Shown here piece by piece: positions 15,265-23,584 of a stretch of 43,849 bases of DNA (positions are counted from its first letter, which is position 1; every line of letters begins with the position of its first letter). The notes under the pieces are model-generated. The model did no database searches. It had not been told where the DNA came from and saw nothing but the letters and a program-made list of their open reading frames with translations. Made by a program: the position numbers and the translations under genes. Source of the DNA: a virus; the IMG/VR virus record IMGVR_UViG_3300036826_000328, positions 1 to 43,849 of that record; one strand, written 5' to 3'.

Positions 15265-15897
15265 CTATCCTGCAAATTGCCAGAGCCGGTAGGGCGTCAT
15301 CAGCGCCCAAGCGGCGTCGGGGCCGGCGGCGTTCACGTCGCCGCGGCCCTCGTAAAGGTAGGCGGTCAGCAGCAGGATCCCAGTGCGGATCGGCATCGGC
15401 ACGGCGTCGGCGGTCGAGCCGTAGCCGGCGGTGTAGTCCATCTGCATCGCATAGGCCGGGATCATCGGCACCAGCGGCGCCTTGAGCATGATCTGCCCGG
15501 GCTCGACCTCGAGGTTGAGGACATAATCGTTCTCGGGATCGGCCGCGACCAATTCGCCGACCTGGCCCCACATGACCGAGGCGACCGCAATGCAGGGCGC
15601 GCGCGGGATCGAGATCGGCTTGCGGATCACCGGCGGCCAATTCAGCGGAAAGACGATCAGGCTCTGCGGCACCAAGGGCGAGGCGGTCGGCGGCGGGCTG
15701 TTGGCGAGGGTAAAGCGCAGCTCCTGGGTGATCAGCGCGCGGTTGAGCCAGGCTTCGGCCCATTGCCGCGCCGCCGTCTGATACATCGTCAGCAAATCGT
15801 CGTCGTAATTCGAATCGACCCGGCAATGCCGGCGCACGGTGTCGAGATCCACCGGCTCGACGGCGGGCGGGGTGACGGTGCGCACCGACGCGAACAT
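15265..15897 (-). CDS. Head-tail connector (gp6-like / QLRG family)
   Basis: A 210-residue protein starting TAG-ATG after the previous gene. The N-terminal pattern (VDLDTVRRHCRVDSNYDDDLLTMYQTAARQWAEAWLNRAL) is the signature of HK97 gp6-like connectors: L-x-x-x-[KR]-x-H-x-R-[IV]-D, then DD-x-L, then a long helix with A-x-x-x-x-E. The C-terminal segment has VPMPIRTGILLLTAYLYEGRGD, the second family motif. It should form the ring beneath the portal. Neighbours are the small protein after the capsid and the adaptor. Confidence 0.9.
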   Translation of the reverse strand: MFASVRTVTPPAVEPVDLDTVRRHCRVDSNYDDDLLTMYQTAARQWAEAWLNRALITQELRFTLANSPPPTASPLVPQSLIVFPLNWPPVIRKPISIPRAPCIAVASVMWGQVGELVAADPENDYVLNLEVEPGQIMLKAPLVPMIPAYAMQMDYTAGYGSTADAVPMPIRTGILLLTAYLYEGRGDVNAAGPDAAWALMTPYRLWQFAG

Positions 15898-16188
15898 CTA
15901 AAGGTCGATGTCGTCGTCCCAGCCGCCGCCGCCCTTCACGACATGCTCGGCCGGGGGCCGGGTCGCCCAGACCGCGTCGGGCGGCACCGGGGCGTCGGGC
16001 GGCGCGATGTTGACCCGCTGGGCCTTACCGCGAGCGACGAGGTTCGCCGCCATCCGCGCCGGGAAGGTCGCGACGTCGCCCGGGTAGTAGCTCTGCCAAC
16101 GGCCGGTAAAGCGCACGGCGAGGCGCGCCTGCGGCCCGAGCCGCGTCCCGGGCTGCGGCTGCGGTTGCGGTTGCGGTTGCGTCCTCAT
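15898..16188 (-). CDS. Hypothetical small head-region protein with PQ repeat
   Basis: A 96-residue protein whose ATG overlaps the capsid stop (ATGA). The N-terminus is a run of Pro-Gln dipeptides encoded by a hexanucleotide repeat, followed by a small domain: RLAVRFTGRWQSYYPGDVATF, then ARGKAQRVN. The motif of an aromatic followed by YPGD resembles small beta-barrel phage proteins found right after the capsid gene in related genomes. It ends acidic (WDDDIDL). No function can be assigned from sequence. Confidence 0.72.
   Translation of the reverse strand: MRTQPQPQPQPQPGTRLGPQARLAVRFTGRWQSYYPGDVATFPARMAANLVARGKAQRVNIAPPDAPVPPDAVWATRPPAEHVVKGGGGWDDDIDL
16149..16182. repeat. Hexanucleotide microsatellite (GCGGTT/GCGGCT)
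   Basis: Five to six tandem copies of a 6-bp unit (GGCTGC then GGTTGC) encode the Pro-Gln run at the start of the small protein after the capsid. The length could vary by slippage without changing frame. Confidence 0.8.
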
Positions 16189-17936
16189 CGCGCGGTCGCC
16201 CCTTCACCGCTTCCGCTGCCGCCGCCGCGGCGCCCGCTCGGCGGTGGCGGCGCAGCCGGGGGCTCGCCCTCGCTCAATCCGGTGGCGAGCGGGTAGGGGC
16301 CGCCGCCGGGGTTGGTGGTGAGCGTGCCGTCAAAGGCCGAGGTCCCGACCACCGCGGGGTCGTAGATCGTCGGCGCCGCATCGTGCGTCGGGTTCGCCGG
16401 CCACGCCGCCGGCGCCTGCGCCCAATGCGGGTTCAAGGGCTGGGTTGACCACGGCGCCCCCGAAGAGCCCGGGAGCCCCGAGAACATCCAATCCGAGGTG
16501 ATCCCGACCGCCAGGCTTTGCAGGTGGCGCATGTTGAAATCGTGCTCGGCGATGACCCGGAACAGCGACTGGTCGCGCTGAAAGGTGGAGACCACCTTGC
16601 CGTCGGTGCCGTAATAGGCGGCGACGTCGGAGGCGTCGACGGTGACGTTCAAGGTGTCGGCGATGACCGTGTCGGCCATATCGACGAGGTAGATTTCCGA
16701 GCCGTTGCCGGCGCCGAGATTGGTCGGGAGCTGCTGCGAGACCATGATCGGAAAACCTTCGAGCGTCCCGCTATTGACCTCGTCCTTGTAGTAAAAGCCG
16801 CCGACCGAATCGCGCCGGGTCTTGATGTATTCGCGCACCGTCGGCGCCATAAACCAGGTCGGGCGGATCATCCGGCTCAACCCGTTAACCAAGGTCAGCT
16901 TGAGCGCCGCCAACGCCTGAACCACGATGTTGAGGTCGTCGCCGGGGGCCGGGGTGGCGCCCAAGGCCGGGATCGTGATCAAATTCGGGGCCAAGACCAG
17001 GCTGCGCCAGCCGACCGGCCCCTTGTCCGAGCCGTCGCCGCGCAAAAAGACCTTGTCCTCCTTCCTCGCGATCCCCTGGACGAGGTCGTCGCGGACGATC
17101 GCCTCGACCCCGATCGGGGCGCGCCGGATCAGATCGTTCGACACCGGCACCATCGCGGTCAGCTTTTTCGCGACGAGGTTCAAATCGTCGAAGGCTTCCT
17201 CGGTCACGCTGATGTCGTCGAGCTCGCCTTGGTAGACTGCGGTCGAGCCGCCGGCGAGCCGCGGGATCGTCAAATTGCCCATCGGCATCTGCACGCTCAT
17301 CGGCTGCGCGGCGCGGACCACGACGTTGGCGCGCAACAATTCGATCAACTCCGCGATGAAATCCTGCGGGATCAAGGCACCGCCCTCGGCGACGACCGAA
17401 TAGTTCAGGGCTTTGCTGACAAGCATCTTGGCGACCTGGTCGTCGCCAAAGCGATTGGTCACGAACTCGGCCGCCTTCTCGGGCCCGAACCATTTCGAAT
17501 GGACGAGGCCGATCATAAAGCGGGCGACGGCAAAGCCTTTGCCCTCGATCGGATGGCGCTTGGGCCTTGCATAGACGCGCAGCCCGCCGCGGGCGACGAT
17601 CCCGGCGACGCCGCTCATTCCGGGCCCCCGGTATCTTTTGTCCTCGTCGTCATCGTCGCGGTCCTCGTCGTCGTCGCCATTGCCGTTGCCGTTGCCGTTG
17701 TCGGCCCGGGCCTGGTCGTCGTCCGGGGCGGCGGCGGTGATCGCCCGCTCGCACCGGGCAATGCGGTCCTCGAGCTCCTGAAGCTCGGCCATGATCTGGT
17801 CGAACTTGGTCTTGTCGTCGTCGGACATCGGCTCGCCCTCGGGGCGGTCCTCGTCCTGCTTGATAAAGGCGGCGACCTGCTCGCGCAGCGCCGAGCGCTT
17901 GCGCTGCAACTCGTGCAATTTGTCGCGGTACGGCAT
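16185..17936 (-). CDS. Major capsid protein, HK97 fold, with scaffolding N-terminus
   Basis: A 583-residue protein. Residues 1-75 form a charged coiled coil (LHELQRKRSALREQVAAF and ELQELEDRIARCERAI), the delta/scaffolding domain removed by the protease encoded next door. A Gly-Asn and Asp-Glu rich linker follows (about 80-105). The main body carries HK97 features, for example SVVAEGGALIPQDFIAELIELL, KLTAMVPVSNDLIRR and FLRGDGSDKGPVGW. The C-terminal 100 residues, with APPPPSGRRGGGSGSGEG, exceed the usual core and look disordered. AAGGAGG upstream of the ATG is an excellent ribosome binding site, fitting the most abundant protein. Confidence 0.95.
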   Translation of the reverse strand: MPYRDKLHELQRKRSALREQVAAFIKQDEDRPEGEPMSDDDKTKFDQIMAELQELEDRIARCERAITAAAPDDDQARADNGNGNGNGDDDEDRDDDDEDKRYRGPGMSGVAGIVARGGLRVYARPKRHPIEGKGFAVARFMIGLVHSKWFGPEKAAEFVTNRFGDDQVAKMLVSKALNYSVVAEGGALIPQDFIAELIELLRANVVVRAAQPMSVQMPMGNLTIPRLAGGSTAVYQGELDDISVTEEAFDDLNLVAKKLTAMVPVSNDLIRRAPIGVEAIVRDDLVQGIARKEDKVFLRGDGSDKGPVGWRSLVLAPNLITIPALGATPAPGDDLNIVVQALAALKLTLVNGLSRMIRPTWFMAPTVREYIKTRRDSVGGFYYKDEVNSGTLEGFPIMVSQQLPTNLGAGNGSEIYLVDMADTVIADTLNVTVDASDVAAYYGTDGKVVSTFQRDQSLFRVIAEHDFNMRHLQSLAVGITSDWMFSGLPGSSGAPWSTQPLNPHWAQAPAAWPANPTHDAAPTIYDPAVVGTSAFDGTLTTNPGGGPYPLATGLSEGEPPAAPPPPSGRRGGGSGSGEGATAR

Positions 17937-17948
17937 CTGTGGTCCTCC

Positions 17949-18641
17949 TTAAAAAACCCCGAGCATTGCCGCCCGCGCGCGCCGCTTGCGCCGGTCGGGG
18001 TCGTAGCCGACGAGTTGAACAGGCGCCGGCACGATGACGTTGGCCGAGCCTTGATCGTCGCCGCCGGGCTCGATCGGCGCTTCGATCAGCGCCTCGGGGT
18101 TCGACGGCACCGAGACGATCGAGAACTCGACGAGCTCTTGGCGCTGGTAATCGATGCCCGGGAACCAATCCTCGGCGCCGCGCTCGACGTCGGTGGTGAA
18201 ATCCCATTTGACGGGCCGAAAGCCGACGCTCGTCGCGGCAAGCCAGCCGTCCGACGCCATCCGGTAGATCGTGTCGGCGATCTCTGAGGCCTTGCCGTAG
18301 CCGTCCGGCAAAAACCGCACCGCCGAGAAGAGGCGCCGCTCGTCGGCGCCGAAATCGATCGCCTTGCCGATCGGCGGGTCGTCGGCGCGGTGCGACCACA
18401 GCACCACCGGGTTTTTTTCGAAGGCGGCGAGGTCCCAGCCGCCGGGCGCCACCGTGTCCATGTCGCGATCGACGGCGCCGGTCGAGACGGTAAAGCGCAG
18501 GGTGCGGTCGTCGAGCTTTTCGACCGGGCCCGAGGCGTGCTTGCGCAAGCCGGCGAGTGCCGCACCCCCGCGCCGGACGTAGCCGCGACCGAGGCGTTTC
18601 AGGTGCAGCCGTTTCCAGGCGGCTGCGTCGAGGAAATTCAT
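17949..18641 (-). CDS. HK97 family prohead protease (peptidase S78)
   Basis: A 230-residue protein. The block GAVDRDMDTVAPGGWDLAAF, VLWSHRADDPPIGKAIDF and GWLAATSVGFRPVKW is the S78 prohead protease core. H84 in the WSHR motif and S138 in TSVGF are the likely catalytic His and Ser. It removes the scaffolding domain of the capsid protein. The ATG overlaps the portal stop (ATGA-type overlap), and the capsid gene follows after 12 bases. Confidence 0.93.
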   Translation of the reverse strand: MNFLDAAAWKRLHLKRLGRGYVRRGGAALAGLRKHASGPVEKLDDRTLRFTVSTGAVDRDMDTVAPGGWDLAAFEKNPVVLWSHRADDPPIGKAIDFGADERRLFSAVRFLPDGYGKASEIADTIYRMASDGWLAATSVGFRPVKWDFTTDVERGAEDWFPGIDYQRQELVEFSIVSVPSNPEALIEAPIEPGGDDQGSANVIVPAPVQLVGYDPDRRKRRARAAMLGVF

Positions 18642-19984
18642 TCCTCGCTGTCGCCCTCACCCTCGCCGAGGCCGGGCATCGGCGGCGTGTTGCCGCCTTG
18701 GTGCAATGGGTTCCCGGTATTGAGCGGGACCCGATACTCGTCGCCGCCGGGGATCGGGTTCATCCCTTCGAGGGCGCGCACCTCGTTGCGGGACATGAAC
18801 CCGTTGAGGAGCCCGATCTGATAGGACTGGTAACGCCGGATCGTATCGCCGCGCAAAAGGCCGGTGAAATCGAAATGCGTTTCGTAGGCGGTGCGCTCGT
18901 CGTCGAAGAGGAGCTGGTCGTTCATTAAGCCTTCGAGCTGCTCGGTGTGCGGCCCGAGGCAATCGTCGATGTATTGCTGCTGCTGCTGCTCGAGGTTGTT
19001 GAAGGTGGCGCGGCCATATTCGCCGAGCTTGTGCGGCGGCACCCGGTAGATGCGGGCGATATCGACGACCTGGAACTGCCGGGTTTGCAGAAATTGCGCG
19101 TCCTCGTTGGTGATCGCGATTTTGTCGAAGGTCATGCCTTCTTCCAAAACTGCGATCTTGTGGGCGTTCTGGACGCCGCCATGGGTGTCGCGCCAACTTT
19201 CGGCAAGGTTCTCGGCGGCCTCCTTGCCGAGCCGGCCCGGGTGCTTGAGGACGCCCGAGATCTGGCCGCCCTGGCGAAAGAGAACCGCACCATGCTGCTG
19301 CGCGGCGAGGCTGAGCCCGATCACGTCCTGGGCGCAGGCGATTGGGCTGAGGCCCAAATAGCCGTCCACCGACATGTTCATCATGTGCAGCATGTCGTCG
19401 GGCGGGACCCAGACCCCGATCCCGATCTGCCGCGCATTGACGAGATACCAGGGCTCGCCGGTCTCGGGGCTGAGCTTGACCGTGACCCGATCGGGGGTGA
19501 CCGGGATCAGCTCGACCGGGGCGCCGGCGCGGTCGCGCTGGATGACGATGTAGCTGTTGCCGCGCAGGCAATAGGCGGTCAACACGTAGGACCAGAACTG
19601 GAAGGCCGACATCCACCGGTTCGGCTTGCGAAACAGCAGGTTGAGTGGGTGCCGCTCGTCGATGATCCAACCGCCGTTCGCGGTCTTGCGCCGGATCTGT
19701 AGCGGCAGGGAGGCGATGTCCTCGCCAATGCATTTGGTGCAGCCGTAGACCGCGGCACTTTGCAATGCGGTAAAGGGGGTGACCGGCACGCCGGTGTTGG
19801 ACGCGTAGCCGCCCAATGCTGCGTAGAGCAGCGGCTGCGGGAAGGCGAGGCTGTTCAACGAGCCGACGATGTCGCCCGGCGCCTTGAACGCCGGCACCCC
19901 GTTTACGCCGAGCTGGGGCTCGGTGCGGATGATCGGCGGCGGTGCTGGCGGCTCGCTGCCGACGAGCCAGGTCCAAAGGCTCAT
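18638..19984 (-). CDS. Portal protein, HK97 family
   Basis: A 448-residue protein with the HK97 portal architecture: TPFTALQSAAVYGCTKCIGEDIASLPLQI near the N-terminus, HPLNLLFRKPNRWMSAFQFWSYVLTAYCLRGNSYIVIQRD, LSPIACAQDVIGLSLAAQQHGAVLFRQGG, and RIYRVPPHKLGEYGRATFNNLEQQQQQYI (family clip and stem regions). It forms the dodecameric DNA gate at the head vertex and binds the terminase. The ATG overlaps the large-terminase stop. The C-terminus (GLGEGEGDSEE) is acidic. Confidence 0.95.
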   Translation of the reverse strand: MSLWTWLVGSEPPAPPPIIRTEPQLGVNGVPAFKAPGDIVGSLNSLAFPQPLLYAALGGYASNTGVPVTPFTALQSAAVYGCTKCIGEDIASLPLQIRRKTANGGWIIDERHPLNLLFRKPNRWMSAFQFWSYVLTAYCLRGNSYIVIQRDRAGAPVELIPVTPDRVTVKLSPETGEPWYLVNARQIGIGVWVPPDDMLHMMNMSVDGYLGLSPIACAQDVIGLSLAAQQHGAVLFRQGGQISGVLKHPGRLGKEAAENLAESWRDTHGGVQNAHKIAVLEEGMTFDKIAITNEDAQFLQTRQFQVVDIARIYRVPPHKLGEYGRATFNNLEQQQQQYIDDCLGPHTEQLEGLMNDQLLFDDERTAYETHFDFTGLLRGDTIRRYQSYQIGLLNGFMSRNEVRALEGMNPIPGGDEYRVPLNTGNPLHQGGNTPPMPGLGEGEGDSEE

Positions 19985-21657
19985 CCGAGGCTCAGAAGCC
20001 CCCGCGTTTCATAGACCGAGGGGCCGCCGTCCTGCATGACGCGGGCAATCCCCATGATCAATGCAATCGCGCCGTCGATCTTGTTCTCGGGGCGCGCTTT
20101 TTTCGGATAGATGTTGCCGCGCGCGTCTTCGTGGCCGACGACATTGCCGATGCACCAGGTCAACGGGCCGTTGCCGGTGTGACGCAGCCGGCCGGCGCGC
20201 ATCGCCGCGTCGAGCTCCTTGGTGGGCTCCGAGAAATTCGCCGTCGAGGAGCGGAACTCGACCATCGGCACGCCTTGCTCGGCGAGGCGCTGCGCGAGAT
20301 AGGTCGAGGCCCACGGATCGTAGGCGACGCTCTCGACCCGCAGCCGCCGGCAGAAATCGAGGATGTCGTCCTCGATCGTGTGAAAGTCGGTTTCTTCGCC
20401 GCCGGTGACGACGAGGTCGCCGTCATTGGCCCAGCCGGGATAGCTGGCGTTCCTCGCCTCGATGACCGCCGCCTCGTTGATGTAGCAGCGGGCGAAGGCG
20501 GCGTAGCCTTCTCCCTCGCGAAACACGATGGCGAGGGCGGCGAGGTCGGTCTTCGACGCGAGGTCGATCGCCAGGTGACAGGGGCGGCCGGCAAAGTCGG
20601 CGAGGTCGAGGGTCGGGTCGGCGCAGGCGTTCCAGGCGCGCAGGCTGTAAAGCGCCTCGTCGGCGCCGATCCAGATGTTGAGGTGCCGGGTCCGCGCCGC
20701 CGCCTCTTGCGCCGGGTTGTTTCTGGCCTGGCGCATGATCGAGCGCAAGGCCTCGGGCTGCACCGATTGGCCCCAGCCGGGGTTAGCCTTTATCCAGGTT
20801 TCCTCGGCCCAGGGATCGTCCTCCTCGTCGATCGAATAGAGGACGGCAAAGAGCCGATCATCTTCCTGACTCTGCTGCAAAACCCGCAAGCTGTAGTCCC
20901 AGAGCTGCTTGCCGATGCCGGCGGTGTTGCCGGTGGCGGTCGAGATCGAAAGAAGAAACGGCTGGCGCCGCTTGCCCATGGCGGTGGTGAGCGCATCGTA
21001 AACCTCGCTGGTGCGGTGGCTGCCGATCTCGTCGCAGACGCCGCATTGGACGTTGAGCCCGTCGAGCGCCTTGGCGTCGGAGCTGATCGGCACGAATTTC
21101 GAGGCGGTCTCCTCCTGGAAAATCGAGTTGGTCAGGACGCCGACACCCCACTCGCTGCGCATCTCGTCGGTGCGCCGCGTCATGTTCTGCGCCACGTCGA
21201 AGAGGAGCCGCGCCTGGTCGCGGGTCACCGCGGCGGCGTAGCCTTCGGCACCCCCCTCACGCTCGCCAAAGGTCAGGTAAAGCGCTAAGGGCGCGCTGAT
21301 CGTGGTCTTGCCGTTGCCTTTCGGGACATAGATGACACCTTGGCGGTAGCGCCGGGTGCCGGTCTCGTCGACAAAGCCGAAGATGTTGGCGAGCGCGAAT
21401 TTCTGCCAATCCATCAGGCGGATCGGCTTGCCGGCCTCGGGGCCCTTGATGTTGGGCATGGTGGCGGCGAACAGCATCGCCCGCGAGGCCTTGGCATGGT
21501 CGAAGCGCCAGCGCCCGCCTTTCTGCGCCTGGTCGAGGTCGCGCAAAAACCGCTCGGCCGCGAGCCGCGCGTGAAAGCTCGCCAAGCTACGGTCGCCGAC
21601 GAGCCGCTCGGCATAGTCGATCGCATCATGGGTAAAGCCGCGTCCGACCTGGCTCAT
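19981..21657 (-). CDS. Terminase large subunit
   Basis: A 558-residue protein when started at the ATG overlapping the small-subunit stop (ATGA). A longer frame-open version would run into the small subunit and is not favoured. The ATPase domain has Walker A PKGNGKTT (112-119) and Walker B CGVCDE (205-210). The C-terminal nuclease domain has acidic motifs in AIDLASKTD (about 364-371), SVAYDPWAS and ENKIDGAIALIMG. This matches the HK97-type terminase family that goes with HK97 portals and cos- or pac-type packaging. An adjacent HNH gene favours cos packaging by known association. Confidence 0.95.
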   Translation of the reverse strand: MSQVGRGFTHDAIDYAERLVGDRSLASFHARLAAERFLRDLDQAQKGGRWRFDHAKASRAMLFAATMPNIKGPEAGKPIRLMDWQKFALANIFGFVDETGTRRYRQGVIYVPKGNGKTTISAPLALYLTFGEREGGAEGYAAAVTRDQARLLFDVAQNMTRRTDEMRSEWGVGVLTNSIFQEETASKFVPISSDAKALDGLNVQCGVCDEIGSHRTSEVYDALTTAMGKRRQPFLLSISTATGNTAGIGKQLWDYSLRVLQQSQEDDRLFAVLYSIDEEDDPWAEETWIKANPGWGQSVQPEALRSIMRQARNNPAQEAAARTRHLNIWIGADEALYSLRAWNACADPTLDLADFAGRPCHLAIDLASKTDLAALAIVFREGEGYAAFARCYINEAAVIEARNASYPGWANDGDLVVTGGEETDFHTIEDDILDFCRRLRVESVAYDPWASTYLAQRLAEQGVPMVEFRSSTANFSEPTKELDAAMRAGRLRHTGNGPLTWCIGNVVGHEDARGNIYPKKARPENKIDGAIALIMGIARVMQDGGPSVYETRGLLSLG

Positions 21658-22148
21658 TCGCTCACCAGGCGCAACGCCGCCCACGGGCTCGCCTCGTCGG
21701 CCCGAGGCTCGGGGGCGATGCGGATCCGCGGCCGCGCTGCCGGGCTGAAGCCGAGCTCCTGCGCCGCGCGAAACATCGTGCCGGCGCAGCGTTCGAGGAT
21801 CGCATGGTAGGGCGAGGGGCGCGGATTGCCGTTCGACCCCATGATGCAGAGCTTCATCGGCGCCTCGCGGTCGAGCCGCAGCTGCTCGCGCCGTGCGACC
21901 TCCCACCGGGCGCGCGCTTCGCACCACACCATCAAGAGATCGCGGTCGATCGCTTTCAGCACGCCAGGCGGCGCGTGCTCGATCGCATAGCGCCAGACCC
22001 GCCGTTCCAATGGGGTGAGCCCGGAGGGCGCTTTGCCGAGCTCGCCCAGGGCGATCGCCTCGCCGACCCGGTCGCGCCCGTGGTTGGTCGCATTCCAGGT
22101 GCCCTGCAAGCGGTGCAACGCGGTAGGCTTCGGCCGGCGTCCGGCCAT
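21654..22148 (-). CDS. Terminase small subunit (P27-like)
   Basis: A 164-residue protein (MAGRRPKPTALHRLQGTWNA). The opening GRRPKPT.L..L.G and a helical middle (LTPLERRVWRYAIEHAPPGVL, DRDLLMVWCEARARWEVA) plus the C-terminal SPYHAILERCAGTMFRAAQELGFSP block are typical of the P27 family small terminase, which binds DNA and directs the large subunit. Its ATG overlaps the stop of the DUF3309 gene (TAATG). The frame stays open far upstream, but only this start gives a family-like N-terminus. Confidence 0.92.
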   Translation of the reverse strand: MAGRRPKPTALHRLQGTWNATNHGRDRVGEAIALGELGKAPSGLTPLERRVWRYAIEHAPPGVLKAIDRDLLMVWCEARARWEVARREQLRLDREAPMKLCIMGSNGNPRPSPYHAILERCAGTMFRAAQELGFSPAARPRIRIAPEPRADEASPWAALRLVSE

Positions 22149-22306
22149 TACAGCAAGGCCAGGATCAGCAGCACGACGAGGATCAGCACCAGGCCGCCCG
22201 AGGGGTAATAGCCCCAGCTCACCGAATAGGGCCAGCGCGGCAAGCCCGCGACCGCCAGCACCACCAGCACGATGACGAGGACGACGAGCAGCCGGTGCGA
22301 GATCAC
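22148..22306 (-). CDS. DUF3309 family small membrane protein
   Basis: A 52-residue protein from the GTG at 22306 (a longer GTG start at 22351 is possible). The pattern of a hydrophobic segment, then GLPRWPYSVSWGYYPSGG, then a second hydrophobic segment VLILVVLLILALL is the DUF3309 signature known from many alphaproteobacterial chromosomes. It has two membrane-spanning segments joined by the WPY/WGY-PSGG turn. It is translationally coupled to the small terminase through a TAATG overlap. Its function in a phage is unknown; a membrane accessory role in lysis or stress is conceivable. Confidence 0.82.
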   Translation of the reverse strand: MISHRLLVVLVIVLVVLAVAGLPRWPYSVSWGYYPSGGLVLILVVLLILALL

Positions 22307-22375
22307 CCGCCCCCGCCGCGGGTAGGGGGGTCGAAACTTTCCCCTCTCCACCCCGTAGACCGCGCCCCAGCCAAC

Positions 22376-22393
22376 ATTTCCTGTTTAGGAAAT
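22376..22393. promoter_or_regulatory. Perfect hairpin ATTTCCT-GTTT-AGGAAAT in AT-rich gap
   Basis: A 7-bp perfect inverted repeat with a 4-base loop lies between the second HNH gene and the packaging genes, in an AT-rich patch (22370-22430). It could be an attenuator or terminator between HNH and late structural genes, or an operator. There is no long T-tract on the minus strand immediately after it. Confidence 0.4.
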
Positions 22394-22410
22394 CGACGCA
22401 TTTTTTTCCG

Positions 22411-23160
22411 TCATAAAAGGTGTTCCCGGCGCGCCGCTTTCTCGCGATTTTGTTTGCCCCAGATCGGCCGCAGATTGGAAAGTGCCCAGCATGCGCGAAA
22501 TTCCGGATCATCGACTGAGGTGAAGTTGAAAGACGACGCCGGCACGATATGATCGACATGCCACTTGCCAAAATTTTTCCAGGACATGCGCGGCTGAAAT
22601 TGTTTTTCGAGATGGGCGCGCAATTCTTGTGCGGTGTAGCCGGCGAGCGCTTCCCAGGATCGAGCGTTTTTGTCGGTCCGTAATTTTTTGACGGTGAACG
22701 CACGCCGGATTGCCGAGCGCATCGCACTGGAAAGGTTCTCGGCTGGCTTTTGCCGTCGGCGTTCGTAGGCGGCTTTTCGAGCTTGAGGATTGCTACGGCG
22801 ACGCTCCCGAACCCGAGCATTGATCCGTTCTCGATTGGCGGCGGCCCATCGTGCATGTGCTAAAGCTCGGCGCTTTTGGCGCTCTTGCTCGGATAGTTTG
22901 GCGCCATATGGGGTTTTAACAATCTTGCCCAGATCTGCTCGCCGTTTACGATATTGAGCCGCCGCCCGAGCAAGGACCTGTGCTCGGTTCTCGCGATATT
23001 TGGTCTTCCTATAGTCGCGCATTTCCTCATATCGCGCAGTGCGGCTCCGTCGGCGGGCAGCGCGCGCCCGCTGTCGGCGCTCTTCATCGGTTTTTGGGTG
23101 CCGCCCGAAGTACCGCCGCTCGGCAAATTCGAGCCCTGGCAAGCCGGGCTGAGTCATCAT
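22411..23160 (-). CDS. HNH endonuclease, homing-type, with long basic N-terminus
   Basis: A 249-residue protein. Residues 15-150 are extremely rich in Arg, Lys and Ala with tandem-like blocks (RQRARAARRRSRTARYEEMR, RWAAANRERINARVRERRRS), the pattern of NUMOD-like DNA-binding repeats. The C-terminal domain contains the HNH motif: WHVDHIVPASSF, then FRACWALSNLRPIWGKQNREKA. It is separate from the packaging HNH encoded upstream. GC content is visibly lower than in its neighbours, suggesting a later arrival. The ATG overlaps the stop of the small Pro-rich gene. Likely a free-standing homing endonuclease. Confidence 0.85.
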   Translation of the reverse strand: MMTQPGLPGLEFAERRYFGRHPKTDEERRQRARAARRRSRTARYEEMRDYRKTKYRENRAQVLARAAAQYRKRRADLGKIVKTPYGAKLSEQERQKRRALAHARWAAANRERINARVRERRRSNPQARKAAYERRRQKPAENLSSAMRSAIRRAFTVKKLRTDKNARSWEALAGYTAQELRAHLEKQFQPRMSWKNFGKWHVDHIVPASSFNFTSVDDPEFRACWALSNLRPIWGKQNREKAARREHLL

Positions 23161-23267
23161 GGCCTACCGGAGCGTCGCTCAGGACGTGGCGGCGTCGGCT
23201 TTGGAACGTCGGGCCGTTTGATCGGCGGCGGCTCCCTTTTGGGCGGTGGGGGTTTCGGCGCTTTCAT
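23157..23267 (-). CDS. Small proline-rich basic protein (36 aa)
   Basis: A 36-codon ORF (MKAPKPPPPKREPPPIKRPD...) linked by 4-bp ATGA overlaps to the HNH gene upstream and to the second HNH gene downstream. The double coupling is the main evidence that it is translated. About 40 percent of its residues are proline and one third are basic, so it is probably disordered. Function unknown. Confidence 0.55.
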   Translation of the reverse strand: MKAPKPPPPKREPPPIKRPDVPKPTPPRPERRSGRP

Positions 23268-23584
23268 CGAATCGGGTTGCCGAAGCCGCCGTCGAATGTG
23301 GCGGTCTTCTTGTCGTGGCAAGCTTTGGTCAGCGCTTGCAAATTGCCCCAGTCGTAGAGGAGCTGCGGGTCGCCATGGTGCGGCGTCTTGTGATCGACGA
23401 CGCTCGCGGCGTAGCCGCAGCCGCATTCGCACAAGGGATGCGCGGCCAGGTAAAACCGGCGCAAACGCTGCCAGCGGCGGCCATAGGTGCGCGACGGCGA
23501 GGCGCGTTCGCGGAAGTAGAGCGCGCGGTTTTCGAGGTAAGAGCGAACGCCGGTTGCGCGATGAACCGGTCGGCGGAATGGCAT
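23264..23584 (-). CDS. HNH endonuclease (packaging-associated type)
   Basis: A 106-residue protein. It has a Cys-x-Cys-x-Cys zinc-site element (HPLCECGCGYAASVVDH), then KTPHHGDPQLLYDWGNLQALTKACHDKKTA. This is the compact HNH family found next to terminases in many long-tailed phages. Established work links this arrangement to cos cleavage together with the large terminase. It is the first gene of the late minus-strand operon. The ATG at 23584 follows a 220-bp intergenic stretch. Confidence 0.9.
   Translation of the reverse strand: MPFRRPVHRATGVRSYLENRALYFRERASPSRTYGRRWQRLRRFYLAAHPLCECGCGYAASVVDHKTPHHGDPQLLYDWGNLQALTKACHDKKTATFDGGFGNPIR

Noticed and set aside
21654-22856. 400-aa version of the small terminase
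   Set aside because: The extra N-terminus runs across the DUF3309 and HNH genes out of frame; the P27-like N-terminus starts at 22148.
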